The notes: generated by a model from the letters alone, not told the origin. A stretch of 64,000 bases of DNA from Nocardia sp. NBC_00508 (GCF_036346875.1 NZ_CP107852.1:744001-808000), one strand, 5' to 3'. Shown: positions 17,204 to 25,562, numbered from the stretch's first letter. Numbers and translations are program-made.

Positions 17204-17393
17204 GGAACCAGACGTGCATCTCTCGGTGTTCCTGTACGGTCTGCGGCTCGATTTCACTGCCTGCCTAACCGCCGCGCTGCTATTCGTCCAAGACTTTCGC
17301 GCCCACCATCACCTCGACGCGGTGCACGTCATCCCTGGCGACACCACCGGGCTACGTCGGTTGCCGTGTGAGCGGCTGTATGTGGAGCGATGA
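17184..17393 (+). CDS. Small hypothetical protein, paralogue of the 21067 gene
   Basis: 69 residues beginning MTSPRPEEPDVHLSV. The start closely matches MSSPLPDEPDVHLIV at 21067, which argues that both are real genes of one family. The ATG overlaps an upstream TGA (ATGA). Function unknown. Confidence 0.5.
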   Translation: MTSPRPEEPDVHLSVFLYGLRLDFTACLTAALLFVQDFRAHHHLDAVHVIPGDTTGLRRLPCERLYVER

Positions 17394-17509
17394 TGGTTCC
17401 GTTTCGGACATCCGGCGATGTGACGCTTGCGCCTCTTTCCGTCGCTTGCCTGGTGACAGGTGCAGGCGTGACACTGTCCTGTTCGGAGTACGACGAGAAG
17501 GAGGTAGAC

Positions 17510-18052
17510 GTGGGGCATGACGAGCAGTTGATCATGGATCTCGGCGTACCCGTCGAGCAGACCGAATGGGGGAAATGGGTCGACCCCGACCGCCGCAAGG
17601 CGCAAGTCCAGAAGTTCATGGACCATGCAGGCATACGCCGCTTCCCTTCGGAACCGTGGCCGGAAGGCTCAGCGGAGGCGAAACGGCTGGACCCCATTGT
17701 CGCGGAATTGTTCCCGGACATGGCTACCGCGATGGCTCCCGAGAGCACCGACATGGCCGACGCTTTCATTTGTTTCATCGGGGAATGTTATATCAAGTTT
17801 GCGGGTGCACGATGGATCGAATGGGATTGGTCCGACGACGACGAATACGCGTTCTACGAGAGTGTTAATCCGGCGCTGGAATGTGACACCTATGACGAAG
17901 ACGAGCTTTCCGCTTGGTCATTGATGGATGACATGATCAATTATTCTCCCGATGGGTATGACGGCATGTTCTCGTACGCAGCAGCAGCGCTACGCGAATA
18001 TGCGTCCGACCACGATGCTAAGCACCGTGAGGAATCCTCACCCGGCACGTGA
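17510..18052 (+). CDS. Acidic hypothetical protein, immunity-protein-like
   Basis: 180 residues starting at GTG 17510 behind AAGGAGGT. Very acidic C-terminal half: WIEWDWSDDDEYAFYESVNP and CDTYDEDELSAWSLMDDM. Small size, acidity and position before a nuclease-like toxin ORF suggest an immunity protein for a polymorphic toxin; the family is not recognised. Codon usage is less GC-biased than in flanking core genes, consistent with acquisition. Confidence 0.6.
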   Translation: MGHDEQLIMDLGVPVEQTEWGKWVDPDRRKAQVQKFMDHAGIRRFPSEPWPEGSAEAKRLDPIVAELFPDMATAMAPESTDMADAFICFIGECYIKFAGARWIEWDWSDDDEYAFYESVNPALECDTYDEDELSAWSLMDDMINYSPDGYDGMFSYAAAALREYASDHDAKHREESSPGT

Positions 18053-18100
18053 CAGTTCGCCGCACGACACCTTTTATCAAGACTTTCCGCACACCGGGGG

Positions 18101-19209
18101 GTGTGGCCAGCTATGCCGGATGGATACGACAGAGACCGCGAAGAATGCGACCCGAACAAGCGCGGCAGGGTATTCGAGAACGGAACATATCGATACTATC
18201 GCGACCGCGAAAACGGATATGTGCAGCAGTCGGACAAATTTCGCGCCAATGGCGTGAAGATTCGATTCGACAAGGTAAGCAAAGACGTTCAGGGGCAGAT
18301 CCGATCCATCGAGGACAAATCCGGTAGGATTGATGGTCCAAAAGATGAGAAACAGTTGAAAGCAGTACGGGCGCTCATCGAGAAAGGTGTCATCGAGCAT
18401 CACTTATTGCGATCTGTTGAGGGCGAATTCGTATCAAAAGAAGCACAGAGACTTATCGATGGCATGGTGCAGGACCTTGGGGATAAGTTCACGCATCAGA
18501 TCATTTCACGAGAGACTGCCCGCGAGATCTGGGCCATAGGCCTGCAAAGAGAAGCGGGTCAACAGATCGAATTGCCTGGTGTCCGCGAAAAGGCGCGTCA
18601 GGAAAAGGCCCAGGAGCTACAAAAGCGCCGGGAGAAAATCGCGGAGCTGGCGCGAGCGCGTGAGCGTGCCGATAAATTCCGGAGGATGCAGCAGTTCCGG
18701 GAAGCCGCTGCGCGTGGCCGGGCGGATGCCCCGCAGCGAGCCGAACGCGCCCGGCAGGCCCGCGCAGAAGCCGTGCGGGCCAGGCAAGCACGGCAAACGC
18801 CGGAAAGTGCTGAGCGTGCACGGTTGAACGTGAGGCTGCCGAACGCGTCGCGCGGGAATTCCCGGTGCCCAATCAGTTCCAGGAACGGGAAGCCGCCGAC
18901 ACTGGGGAGCAGGCCGCCCGAGACGCGGCCGAGGCTGCCAGCGTGGAGCGTGCAGCAGCCGAGGCGCGCGGGGCAGCCGAGAAGGAACGTGCGGCTGCCG
19001 CCAAGGCCCAAGACCAGGCACGGAACGCGGCGTTCAAGGAACTGGACGAAAAAGGCCGCCTGTCCGAGGTGGAAAGGCTTCTGTGGCTGGGACAAGCAAC
19101 CCACCCGCAAGCGGCAGTGAGACAGCCGCCTGGACACGCGCCGAGCGTTGAGCGTGGCGGCACCGGACAAGGACACGACCGCACGCGCGGAGTATCCCGC
19201 GACCGATAA
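18101..19209 (+). pseudogene. Toxin/nuclease-like protein with coiled-coil tail, frameshifted
   Basis: From GTG 18101 (or ATG 18113) one frame runs past GRVFENGTYRYYRDRENGYV and QIRSIEDKSGRIDGPKDE, where an E-x-K core resembles restriction-endonuclease-fold toxins, then into a long Ala/Arg/Glu/Lys coiled coil. Around 18810-18830 coding character switches to the -1 frame (VEREAAERVAREFPVPNQF ... AAAEARGAAEKERAAAAKAQ) and continues to the TAA at 19209. The original frame continues openly to 19120 but as nonsense-like sequence. One missing base explains this: a mutation, a sequencing error or, less likely, programmed frameshifting. Toxin identity is tentative. Confidence 0.55.
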
Positions 19210-19327
19210 CCGTCCGCGCTCGATCAGCTTCGGCCCCTCGGTTGGGGACGGGTTCGGGTCGCACGCCGGATTGCGCGGCAGCAGTGCCAGCCCTCGCGCA
19301 AGCTCGTCCTAGGCGTCCCTCGGGCGA

Positions 19328-19422
19328 CAGCACCCCGCCGACAACGGCGAAGACCCCGCCCGGCTGCCGGACGGGGTCGGGTGTCCCCCAACGAACGAGA
19401 CGTCGGTTTTTCGCCACTACCT
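19328..19422. repeat. Direct repeat copy A (with terminator hairpin)
   Basis: About 95 bp nearly identical to 22429-22529, differing by a 4-bp indel in the hairpin loop and a few bases. The hairpin at 19352-19378 (GACCCCGCCCGG / CCGGACGGGGTC) probably terminates the GNAT transcript. In copy B the same sequence runs into the stop codon of the DUF8020-like gene, so copy A looks like the derived one. Confidence 0.8.
19352..19378 (-). terminator. Hairpin terminator after the GNAT gene
   Basis: Twelve-base arms GACCCCGCCCGG and CCGGACGGGGTC pair with one mismatch around a CTG loop, about 70 bp past the GNAT stop. Confidence 0.6.
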
Positions 19423-19447
19423 CACCCCGCTCGAATGACTCGGCTGG

Positions 19448-20020
19448 TCAGCGCAACTCGCGGATCAGCACATCGAAATGTGGGGCGTCCGGCCAGGATG
19501 GGCGGCGCCATCCGACCTTATTCCAGCCCCATCGCCGATAACGCTCGTAGGCGCGGTCGTTGTCCGTTTCGACGAGGAGTGTCGCACGCTGCTCGGTTCT
19601 GGAGCTGAGCAATTCGTCATGCAGAGCGTGTGCGATGCCCTGGCTGGCATACTCGGCGGACACCATGATCTCGCTGAGCCCGAACGTGCGTGTGCCGTCT
19701 TCGGTAGTGAACTCCTCGAGGTCGCCGCTGTCGAGATGCAATCCTGTCCACCATCGCGCGTTCGGGGGTAGCGGCCAGCCCCAGATCTGGCCTGCGGGCT
19801 TACCGTCCACTCGCGCAAGCACATACGCGAATCCGCTGTTACGGGGCTCGGTGTAGGAATCGAATCGGCGCATGAATGCCGAGGGCGAGTCGAACGGGTC
19901 TCCGGAGGCGATGGCATCGACATATGAACGGTGGTAGATATCCTCGACAATTTGGCGTCGAGAACGTGCTTCGGCAGCGGTGCAGTGCTCGAATTCCAGG
20001 CCATCCGGCAAGCCGGTCAT
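19448..20020 (-). CDS. GNAT-family N-acetyltransferase
   Basis: 190 residues. The acetyl-CoA-binding core is LSEIMVSAEYASQGIAHALHDELL (motif A, Q-G-I-A pyrophosphate loop), followed by ATLLVETDNDRAYERYRRWGWNKVG (motif B). ATG 20018-20020 overlaps the TGA of the broken XRE-TPR gene (ATGA), so it was the second gene of a regulator-enzyme operon. Substrate unknown. Confidence 0.8.
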   Translation of the reverse strand: MTGLPDGLEFEHCTAAEARSRRQIVEDIYHRSYVDAIASGDPFDSPSAFMRRFDSYTEPRNSGFAYVLARVDGKPAGQIWGWPLPPNARWWTGLHLDSGDLEEFTTEDGTRTFGLSEIMVSAEYASQGIAHALHDELLSSRTEQRATLLVETDNDRAYERYRRWGWNKVGWRRPSWPDAPHFDVLIRELR

Positions 20021-20407
20021 GCGGTTATAGCTTTCTGAGCCAGAGAGTCGTACAGGTCGCGGAAATCCGCACCGGCGGGCAGTTGATCGACCGCTGTCCG
20101 AACCGGCTCGAGGCGACGCAGTACGTGTCGACGCCATGGCGGACAGATCCACCAACGCTGGGAACCCCTGCTCGAGTGCGCCACTGATATCGCCGAGGCG
20201 AGCCTTGGTTGCGGCCGACCATGCGCGGACGATCGTGGCGGTACGCACTCCTGCGGGTCGGTCCACGGCAGTCGCGTACAACTCGACAGATCGACACAGG
20301 TCACCCATGTCAGCGTAGCCGCGGGCCTCGTGGTCGGCGATCTCCGAATATGTCACGAATCGCAGCCATTGCGGAACTTCCTCCAGCGGCACGAACTGCA
20401 CGACCTA
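20017..20407 (-). pseudogene. Remnant of an XRE-TPR regulator (3' part, frameshifted)
   Basis: One frame (from 20401 down to about 20130) reads YSEIADHEARGYADMGDLCRSVELY ... GDISGALEQGFPALVDLSAMASTR, and coding then continues in another frame as VLRRLEPVRTAVDQLPAGADF to a TGA at 20017. Together they match the C-terminal TPR tail of regulators like the intact one at 14826-16235. The HTH half is missing and there is a frameshift near 20130. Confidence 0.6.
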
Positions 20408-20440
20408 TCCAACTCACGCCATGCTGCCGCAGGCCGGTCG

Positions 20441-20755
20441 GTGACCGGTGACCAGGACGCCGAGCGCGCCTGCGCAGAGCTCGACGTCCTCACCGACGTG
20501 ATCGGCACTTTGGTGACCGCCACCGCGGACGCTGTGCGGGACGGGATGACCGCCACCACCCGTGCTCGTGTGATCGCGATGGTGGTCTATGAACTGATCA
20601 CCAGTGCCCGCACCGCCGCCGCACCGCACAGTGGCCGCCTCTATGCCGCACCGGTGCTCGACCCGATCATCGACAACATCCCCGACGCCGACGACATCAC
20701 CTTCCTGGACCTGTTGATACCCGCGATCATCGGCCAGCACATCAACAACACCTGA
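20441..20755 (+). CDS. Hypothetical helical protein
   Basis: 104 residues from GTG 20441, strongly G/C-biased at third positions throughout, so almost certainly coding. Sequence: ELDVLTDVIGTLVTATADAVRDGM, then MVVYELITSARTAAAPHSGRL and ITFLDLLIPAIIGQHINNT. No recognised domain, signal peptide or clear transmembrane segment. It begins just outside the XRE remnant on the other strand. Confidence 0.6.
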   Translation: MTGDQDAERACAELDVLTDVIGTLVTATADAVRDGMTATTRARVIAMVVYELITSARTAAAPHSGRLYAAPVLDPIIDNIPDADDITFLDLLIPAIIGQHINNT

Positions 20756-20977
20756 ACCACCCAGACCAGCCCTGCACGGTTGCGTCCCCTGTTCTCCCTT
20801 GCACCACAGGGGAATTACGCACCTGCCGGGGCACCCGGAAGGGGGAAGGCTGCGCGGACGGGTCTCCATGTCGGTGTGCCCAACCGAACCCAGCCGCCAG
20901 CCTTCCCCGCTCTCCGAAATTCGTTGCACAACAGCATCATTCACACTACGGGCGAGCCCCTTCACGGAAGGTCCCTC

Positions 20978-21067
20978 ATGCATCCCGACACAGCCGAACC
21001 GCACCACTGCTCGTCAGAAATCGTCTCCCGTGACGACCACCGGTGCGTCCGGGACCGGGGCATGTGA
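20978..21067 (+). CDS. 29-aa ORF coupled to the 21067 gene
   Basis: ATG 20978 with GAAGG upstream encodes 29 residues containing HHCSSEIVSRDDHRC, with two Cys and paired His. Its TGA shares a base with the next ATG (TGATG), a typical coupling arrangement. Could be a leader peptide or a microprotein. Confidence 0.35.
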   Translation: MHPDTAEPHHCSSEIVSRDDHRCVRDRGM

Positions 21068-21408
21068 TGAGTTCACCCCTACCCGACGAACCGGACGTGC
21101 ACCTGATCGTGCGGATTCGCGGCTACCAACTGCACTACGCGGCCAGTGCAGTGCCAGGCCCCTCGTGTCCGCTCGTGCCAACCAGTATGGAAGTTGCTCG
21201 TCAGCACATACGCCTCTGGGTGGCGCGGGGAACTGTTACCGCGTGTGACGGGCGTAGAAGTCCGCGACGGCCTGGAACGACTGTTTTGGCTCCCACGGCA
21301 GATCGGGATATGTGTTGCCGTTGTGGTCGTCGTAGCTTTTCACTAGGCCGTAGCCGGCCAGGTCGAGGTCCAGTCGAGATTGCGGGCGGTGGGGAAGGGC
21401 GGGGGTGA
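21067..21408 (+). CDS. Small hypothetical protein, paralogue of the 17184 gene (3' end uncertain)
   Basis: Starts MSSPLPDEPDVHLIVRIRG, matching the start of the 17184 gene. After about residue 57 (RQHIRLWVARG) it runs antisense to the glycosidase-like gene for about 170 bp, where its sequence becomes Arg/Gly-rich and unconvincing. The authentic 3' end was probably lost when this segment joined its neighbour. Confidence 0.4.
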   Translation: MSSPLPDEPDVHLIVRIRGYQLHYAASAVPGPSCPLVPTSMEVARQHIRLWVARGTVTACDGRRSPRRPGTTVLAPTADRDMCCRCGRRSFSLGRSRPGRGPVEIAGGGEGRG

Positions 21409-22264
21409 CGAAGGTGAAAACGAATACGCCGTCGACACCGGCTGTGTCGAGCTGGCCCAGCATGTCGGTCAACTCCCTGGCCTGCATCGCCTCGTCGCGG
21501 ACGTAGTCGCCATTCAGCTGCGGCGGGTCCGCGGCGAAGTCCGCGATCATGAATCCGCGTGGCCCCTTGTCTTCGGCGCCCTGGTAGGGGCAAACACCGA
21601 CTTCGGTGACCACGACCGGTTTGCCGCAGTCGGACAGTTTTTGCAGCGATCGACTGTAGGTGGCGCGATTACGCTTCGCGCGGTAGTGGTCGACGCCAAT
21701 GATGTCGAACAGGGTCCAGTCGACGGCCTCGATCGGCAGTGCCGCATAGGTGATCGGGCCCTTGAAGACTTCCCGAACCGCCGGGGCGGCCTCGGCCAGA
21801 AACGCATTCAGTGGTTTGTTGTGCGTTTTGAGCACCTTCAGTTTCCACACAGTGGTCAGCAACCTGGTCGGCTTGCTGAACCGCTCGATCGAGTTGTGGC
21901 CGTCCAGGATCCCTTTCATGAACAACGTCAGCTCGCATCCCAGCACGAACACCACCGAGGGCCGGTGCTGCCGCGCTCGCTCGGCAACTGCCGCGCACCG
22001 CAGGATGTAGTCCAGCGTCTCCCGGGGAGATCTGTCATGCAGGTGGGGCGACAGCCAGACCTCGAGCCCGAGGTCAAGTGCATGCTCGGCCGCCACCGCC
22101 AATCGGTCCGGATCCGTCCCGGAAATCCGGACCGCATTGCAGTGCAGATCTTTCCCGATGATTTCGAGTTCCCGACGGGCGATCTCCGGGTCGAATACGG
22201 GGCGTGAGTGATAGCGCTCCCCGAACTCGATACCGACGTCGTAGTTGACACCTCGTCGTTTCAC
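21236..22264 (-). CDS. Glycosidase-like (beta/alpha)8-barrel protein (abortive-infection-annotated family)
   Basis: 342 residues from GTG 22264; ATG 22288 (350 aa) is possible, but GAGGAGA lies ideally before the GTG. Sequence: RRGVNYDVGIEFGERYHSRP, ELEIIGKDLHCNAVRISGTD, LGLEVWLSPHLHDRSPRETL, VVFVLGCELTLFMKG and PVVVTEVGVCPYQGAEDKG. The CELT and VTEVG glutamates sit on strands where GH-A clan glycosidases carry their acid/base and nucleophile. From memory, relatives in actinomycetes are often labelled abortive infection protein, with no proven activity. Twin operators lie upstream. Confidence 0.65.
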   Translation of the reverse strand: MKRRGVNYDVGIEFGERYHSRPVFDPEIARRELEIIGKDLHCNAVRISGTDPDRLAVAAEHALDLGLEVWLSPHLHDRSPRETLDYILRCAAVAERARQHRPSVVFVLGCELTLFMKGILDGHNSIERFSKPTRLLTTVWKLKVLKTHNKPLNAFLAEAAPAVREVFKGPITYAALPIEAVDWTLFDIIGVDHYRAKRNRATYSRSLQKLSDCGKPVVVTEVGVCPYQGAEDKGPRGFMIADFAADPPQLNGDYVRDEAMQARELTDMLGQLDTAGVDGVFVFTFVTPALPHRPQSRLDLDLAGYGLVKSYDDHNGNTYPDLPWEPKQSFQAVADFYARHTR

Positions 22265-22298
22265 GAACACTCTCCTCGTCCACGCCATCCCCCTCGTG

Positions 22299-22347
22299 TG
22301 TCAATTTAGATTGACGAACCGAGCGGTGTCAACATGAGTTGACGAAC
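22299..22347. promoter_or_regulatory. Twin operators upstream of the glycosidase-like gene
   Basis: Two 21-bp copies (22299-22319 and 22327-22347), each TGTCAA-N6-TTGACGAAC, contain the inverted repeat GTCAA-N6-TTGAC and are spaced 28 bp start to start, about 2.7 helical turns. They lie 11-59 bp upstream of the possible starts of the 21236 gene. This looks like a tandem repressor or activator site; the cognate regulator is not visible in the window. Confidence 0.6.
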
Positions 22348-22428
22348 GTCTCCTGGGGGCAGACAGGTCGTTGCAGGCTTTGCGCGGCTGATTGCTCGGT
22401 AAGTGGTGCCACAGATGACCTGCACAAC

Positions 22429-22529
22429 CAGCGGACCCCGCCGACAACGGCGAAGACCCCGCCCGGCCGAGGCCGGACGGGGTCGGGTGTCCCCCAACGA
22501 ACGAGACGTCGGGTTCTTCCCCACTACCT
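22429..22529. repeat. Direct repeat copy B
   Basis: Counterpart of 19328-19422. It abuts and includes two bases of the stop codon of the DUF8020-like gene, so it is that gene's native 3' flank. Confidence 0.8.
22455..22484 (-). terminator. Hairpin terminator after the DUF8020-like gene
   Basis: Fourteen-base arms GACCCCGCCCGGCC and GGCCGGACGGGGTC, one mismatch, loop GA, about 45 bp past the stop. Confidence 0.65.
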
Positions 22530-23226
22530 ACTTCGCCGGGGCGGGCGGAGGCTGGTTGATAGTGGAGAAGTACTGGATGGCCGCGCCGATGGCGACCGGG
22601 CCGGTGACCAGCAGCTGGCCGACGACGGTGCCGAGGGCGCCGACGGCGATGATGCCGCCGAGGCAGCCGATGGCGGCGGCCGGGATGAACGCGCCGAACA
22701 GGCCGACGATCGCCGCCGAGGCGACGGTGGCGCCGGCGATGCCGCCGAGCACGCAACCGACCGCCGCGCCGCCGATGCCGCCGACCAGGGTGCCGATGGT
22801 GGCGCCCATCGAGATGGTGCTGGTCATCCGGGACCAGGCAGCCTGTTCACGGTCGTATTCGGTCTTCCAGGGCGCCTTGTCCTCGAACGGCAGCGCGACC
22901 GGCTTGTAGGTCGCGTGCGCCATGTCGAACTGCGGCGTGAGCGTCGCCGTGCGACCGGCGATGTCGGCCGCGATCGGGAATTCGAAGTCGTCGACCCGGA
23001 ACTTCAGCGGCATCCCGGTGAGCACGGTGCCGCCTGCGGCCTTGATCTTGAAGACACCGTTCTCGACGACCATCGAGCCGGCGTCGGTGGTGACGATGGA
23101 CTGCGTGTCGGTGGCGTAGGCGGTGAAGTCGACCGCTTCCTCGGTCTCGGGCTGCGCACCGGCCGAGCCGGACGCGATCCCGACTGCGGCGACCAGACCT
23201 GCGGCCACCGCAACGATTTTCCTCAT
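22528..23226 (-). CDS. Secreted/membrane DUF8020-like protein
   Basis: 232 residues. A Sec signal peptide (MRKIVAVAAGLVAAVGIASGSAGAQ, cleaved after AGA) is followed by a beta-rich domain (TGMPLKFRVDDFEFPIAADIAG...TATLTPQFD) and a Gly/Ala-rich hydrophobic C-terminus with repeated GGIGGAAVGC/GGIAGATV segments that could insert in or span the envelope. This architecture is common in Nocardia (DUF8020, to my recollection); the role is unknown, probably cell-envelope. Confidence 0.7.
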   Translation of the reverse strand: MRKIVAVAAGLVAAVGIASGSAGAQPETEEAVDFTAYATDTQSIVTTDAGSMVVENGVFKIKAAGGTVLTGMPLKFRVDDFEFPIAADIAGRTATLTPQFDMAHATYKPVALPFEDKAPWKTEYDREQAAWSRMTSTISMGATIGTLVGGIGGAAVGCVLGGIAGATVASAAIVGLFGAFIPAAAIGCLGGIIAVGALGTVVGQLLVTGPVAIGAAIQYFSTINQPPPAPAK

Positions 23227-23311
23227 CCTTGCTTCTTTCCTCTCGGGTTTTCTCAGGGGAAGCGGCCACGTCGGACGCGCCGCACGCCTGCCGCGATGCA
23301 CGGCGGGCAGG

Positions 23312-24244
23312 TCAGAGGTCGAGCACGAGCGCACCCGACCTGGCCCGGGAGACGCACAGCATCATCGTGTCTCCGCGCGCCCGCTCGTCGGCGGTGAGCA
23401 CCGTGTCGCGGTGCTCGATATCGCCTGCGAGAACAGCGGTTTCGCAACTGCCGCAGGTGCCTTCGCGGCATGAGGTGACGACGCCGATCCCGGCCGACTC
23501 CAGCACGTCGGCGATGGATTGGTTCGCCCCGACCTGGAACGTCCGCCCACTGGCCGCCAACCGCACCTCGAACGTCTCGTTCGGCGCGAACTGCACCCGC
23601 CGCGGCACGAAGCGCTCCAGATGCACCGGCAGACCGCGCCGCTCCCCTTCGGCCTCGACGGCGGCCAGCAGCGGCTCGGGCCCGCAGCAGTACACGGCGG
23701 TGTCGCCGAGGCCGTCGAGAATTCGCGACAGCGGCAGCAGGCCGTGCTCGTCCTGCGGCAGCAGGTTCGCTCGCGGGTAGCGCTCGGCGATGGCGTCGGC
23801 GAAGGCCATGTGCCGCCGGGTGCGGCCGCCGTAGAAGAGCGACCAGCGCGCACCCGCGGCTTCCGCGGCGGCCAGCATGGGCAGGATCGGCGTGATCCCG
23901 ATCCCACCGGCCAGGAATACATAGCCCGGTCGGTCGACGAGCTCGAAGTTGTTGCGCGGCCGCGAGACTCGCAGCACCGAGCCGGGCTGCGCGGCCCGGT
24001 GCAGATAGGCCGAGCCACCGCGACCGTCCGGCTCGTGCAGCACCGCGATGCGCCAGCGCGATCGGTCGGCGGGCTCGCCGCACAGCGAGTACTGCCGCAC
24101 CCCGGCCGCGCCGACCGCGACGTCGATGTGCGCACCCGCTGTCCACGACGCCAGTTCGCCACCGTCGATGGCCGCCAGGTCGAGCGAGAACACACCCGCG
24201 GCCTCGTCGCGGCGGCGCCAGACTCGTACCGCTATCTCAGTCAT
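23312..24244 (-). CDS. Phthalate-dioxygenase-type ferredoxin reductase (FMN / NAD / 2Fe-2S)
   Basis: 310 residues in the PDR/VanB order. Flavin domain with RQYSLCGEP; NAD domain with VFLAGGIGITPILPML and YCCGPEPLL; C-terminal plant-type 2Fe-2S domain with CREGTCGSCET plus a final Cys in MLCVS. Such one-chain reductases pass electrons from NADH to a Rieske oxygenase or demethylase. No oxygenase gene is adjacent, so the partner is elsewhere. Divergent from the acyl-CoA dehydrogenase gene. Confidence 0.9.
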   Translation of the reverse strand: MTEIAVRVWRRRDEAAGVFSLDLAAIDGGELASWTAGAHIDVAVGAAGVRQYSLCGEPADRSRWRIAVLHEPDGRGGSAYLHRAAQPGSVLRVSRPRNNFELVDRPGYVFLAGGIGITPILPMLAAAEAAGARWSLFYGGRTRRHMAFADAIAERYPRANLLPQDEHGLLPLSRILDGLGDTAVYCCGPEPLLAAVEAEGERRGLPVHLERFVPRRVQFAPNETFEVRLAASGRTFQVGANQSIADVLESAGIGVVTSCREGTCGSCETAVLAGDIEHRDTVLTADERARGDTMMLCVSRARSGALVLDL

Positions 24245-24390
24245 TTCCGTCCCCTAGCCCGGCAACGTCTCCGCCATCACCGTCGCCGAGATGCGCCGCG
24301 CCCGCAGCAGACGAACAGGCAGTCGATTCGCGCAATCGACGTTGACTATCGCCCCCACCCGCGCCCGCGCGGCGCCCGGAGACTGACGCC

Positions 24391-25551
24391 ATGACCACTG
24401 TGGCGGAATTGGTGGACAAGACCACCCAGTTCATCCGGGACCAGGTCGTTCCGGTGGAACGCGAGGTCGTCGTCGACGGGCGAGCGATGGACGACGCGCT
24501 GCGGCTCGAGCTGCAGAAGAAGGCGAAGGAGGCAGGGGTCTTCGGCCCGCTGTCGGATCCGCGGTACGGCGGACTCGGCCTGGACACCCGCGCCCAGGCG
24601 CAGGTGCTCGAGGCCGCGGGCGCCAGCCTGCTCGGCCCCATCGCGGTCAACGCGTGGGCGCCCGACGACGGCAACATCCACCTGCTCGCGCACGTGGCGA
24701 ACGACGAGCAGAAAGAGCGCTATCTCGCGCCACTGGCGGCGGGCGACGTCCGGTCCGCGATCGCGATGACCGAACCGGCACCCGGCGCCGGATCCGATCC
24801 GGGCATGCTGCAAACGGTCGCCGAGGAGACCGAGTCCGGCTGGGTCATCAACGGCGCCAAGCATTTCACCACCGGCGCACAGGGCGCGGCCTTCACCATC
24901 TGCGTGGCGCGCACCGGTGACGGGCCGACGATGTTCCTGGTCGACCAGGACAATCCCGGGTTGCGGGTGGGCCGCAGGATGCCGACGCTCGACCACACCA
25001 GCGCGCCGGGCGGCCACTGCGAGGTGACCTTCGCCGACTGCGCGGTGCCCGATTCCGCCGTGCTGGGCGAAGTCGGCCAGGGTCTGGCGCTCGCCCAGGT
25101 CCGGCTCGCGCCCTCGCGCCTGGTGTTCTGCATGAATTGGCTCGGCCTGGCCGTGCGCGCGCACCGGCTGACCATCGAGCACATCGGCACGCGCACGTCG
25201 TTCGGCGTGCCCATCGCCCAGCACGGGATAGCGCAGGGGCTGATCGCCGACAACGAGATCGACATCGCCGCGGCACGCGGCGTGATCCGCACCGCCGCGG
25301 ACACCATCGACGCGCAGGGGCCGACCTCCTCGCAGGCGCGGCACGACGCGTCGATCGCCAAGACGTTCGTCTCCGAGGCGGTCTGGCGGGTGCTCGACCG
25401 GGCAGTGCAGCTGCACGGCGGACTGGGCGTCTGCGAAGACCACCTCGTTGCCCGATTCCTGGTGGAGGCCAGGGCTTTCCGCATCTACGAGGGACCGTCG
25501 GAGGTCCTGCGCTGGTCCATCGCCCGCCGCGCCCTGCGCACGAAACGCTGA
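24391..25551 (+). CDS. Acyl-CoA dehydrogenase
   Basis: 386 residues. The N-terminal helical domain is followed by the flavin-contact strand AIAMTEPAPGAGSDPGML and the GWVINGAKHFTTGA middle domain. The C-terminal region holds AIAKTFVSEAVWRVLDRAVQLHGGLG and an EGPSEVLRW signature near the end that carries the Glu of this subfamily. FAD-dependent alpha,beta-desaturation of an acyl-CoA. First gene of a lipid-degradation-like operon; 11 bp before the thioesterase gene. Confidence 0.92.
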   Translation: MTTVAELVDKTTQFIRDQVVPVEREVVVDGRAMDDALRLELQKKAKEAGVFGPLSDPRYGGLGLDTRAQAQVLEAAGASLLGPIAVNAWAPDDGNIHLLAHVANDEQKERYLAPLAAGDVRSAIAMTEPAPGAGSDPGMLQTVAEETESGWVINGAKHFTTGAQGAAFTICVARTGDGPTMFLVDQDNPGLRVGRRMPTLDHTSAPGGHCEVTFADCAVPDSAVLGEVGQGLALAQVRLAPSRLVFCMNWLGLAVRAHRLTIEHIGTRTSFGVPIAQHGIAQGLIADNEIDIAAARGVIRTAADTIDAQGPTSSQARHDASIAKTFVSEAVWRVLDRAVQLHGGLGVCEDHLVARFLVEARAFRIYEGPSEVLRWSIARRALRTKR

Positions 25552-25562
25552 AGGAGCACACC

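Noticed and set aside
18598..19176. Minus-strand frame over the toxin-like coiled coil
   Set aside because: Cys/Arg/Leu-rich shadow of the Ala/Glu/Arg-rich plus-strand coding sequence.
10966..22528. tRNA-integrated genomic island with integrase
   Set aside because: No tRNA gene, integrase, relaxase or transposase was recognised; only the internal direct repeat and uneven codon bias suggest mobility.
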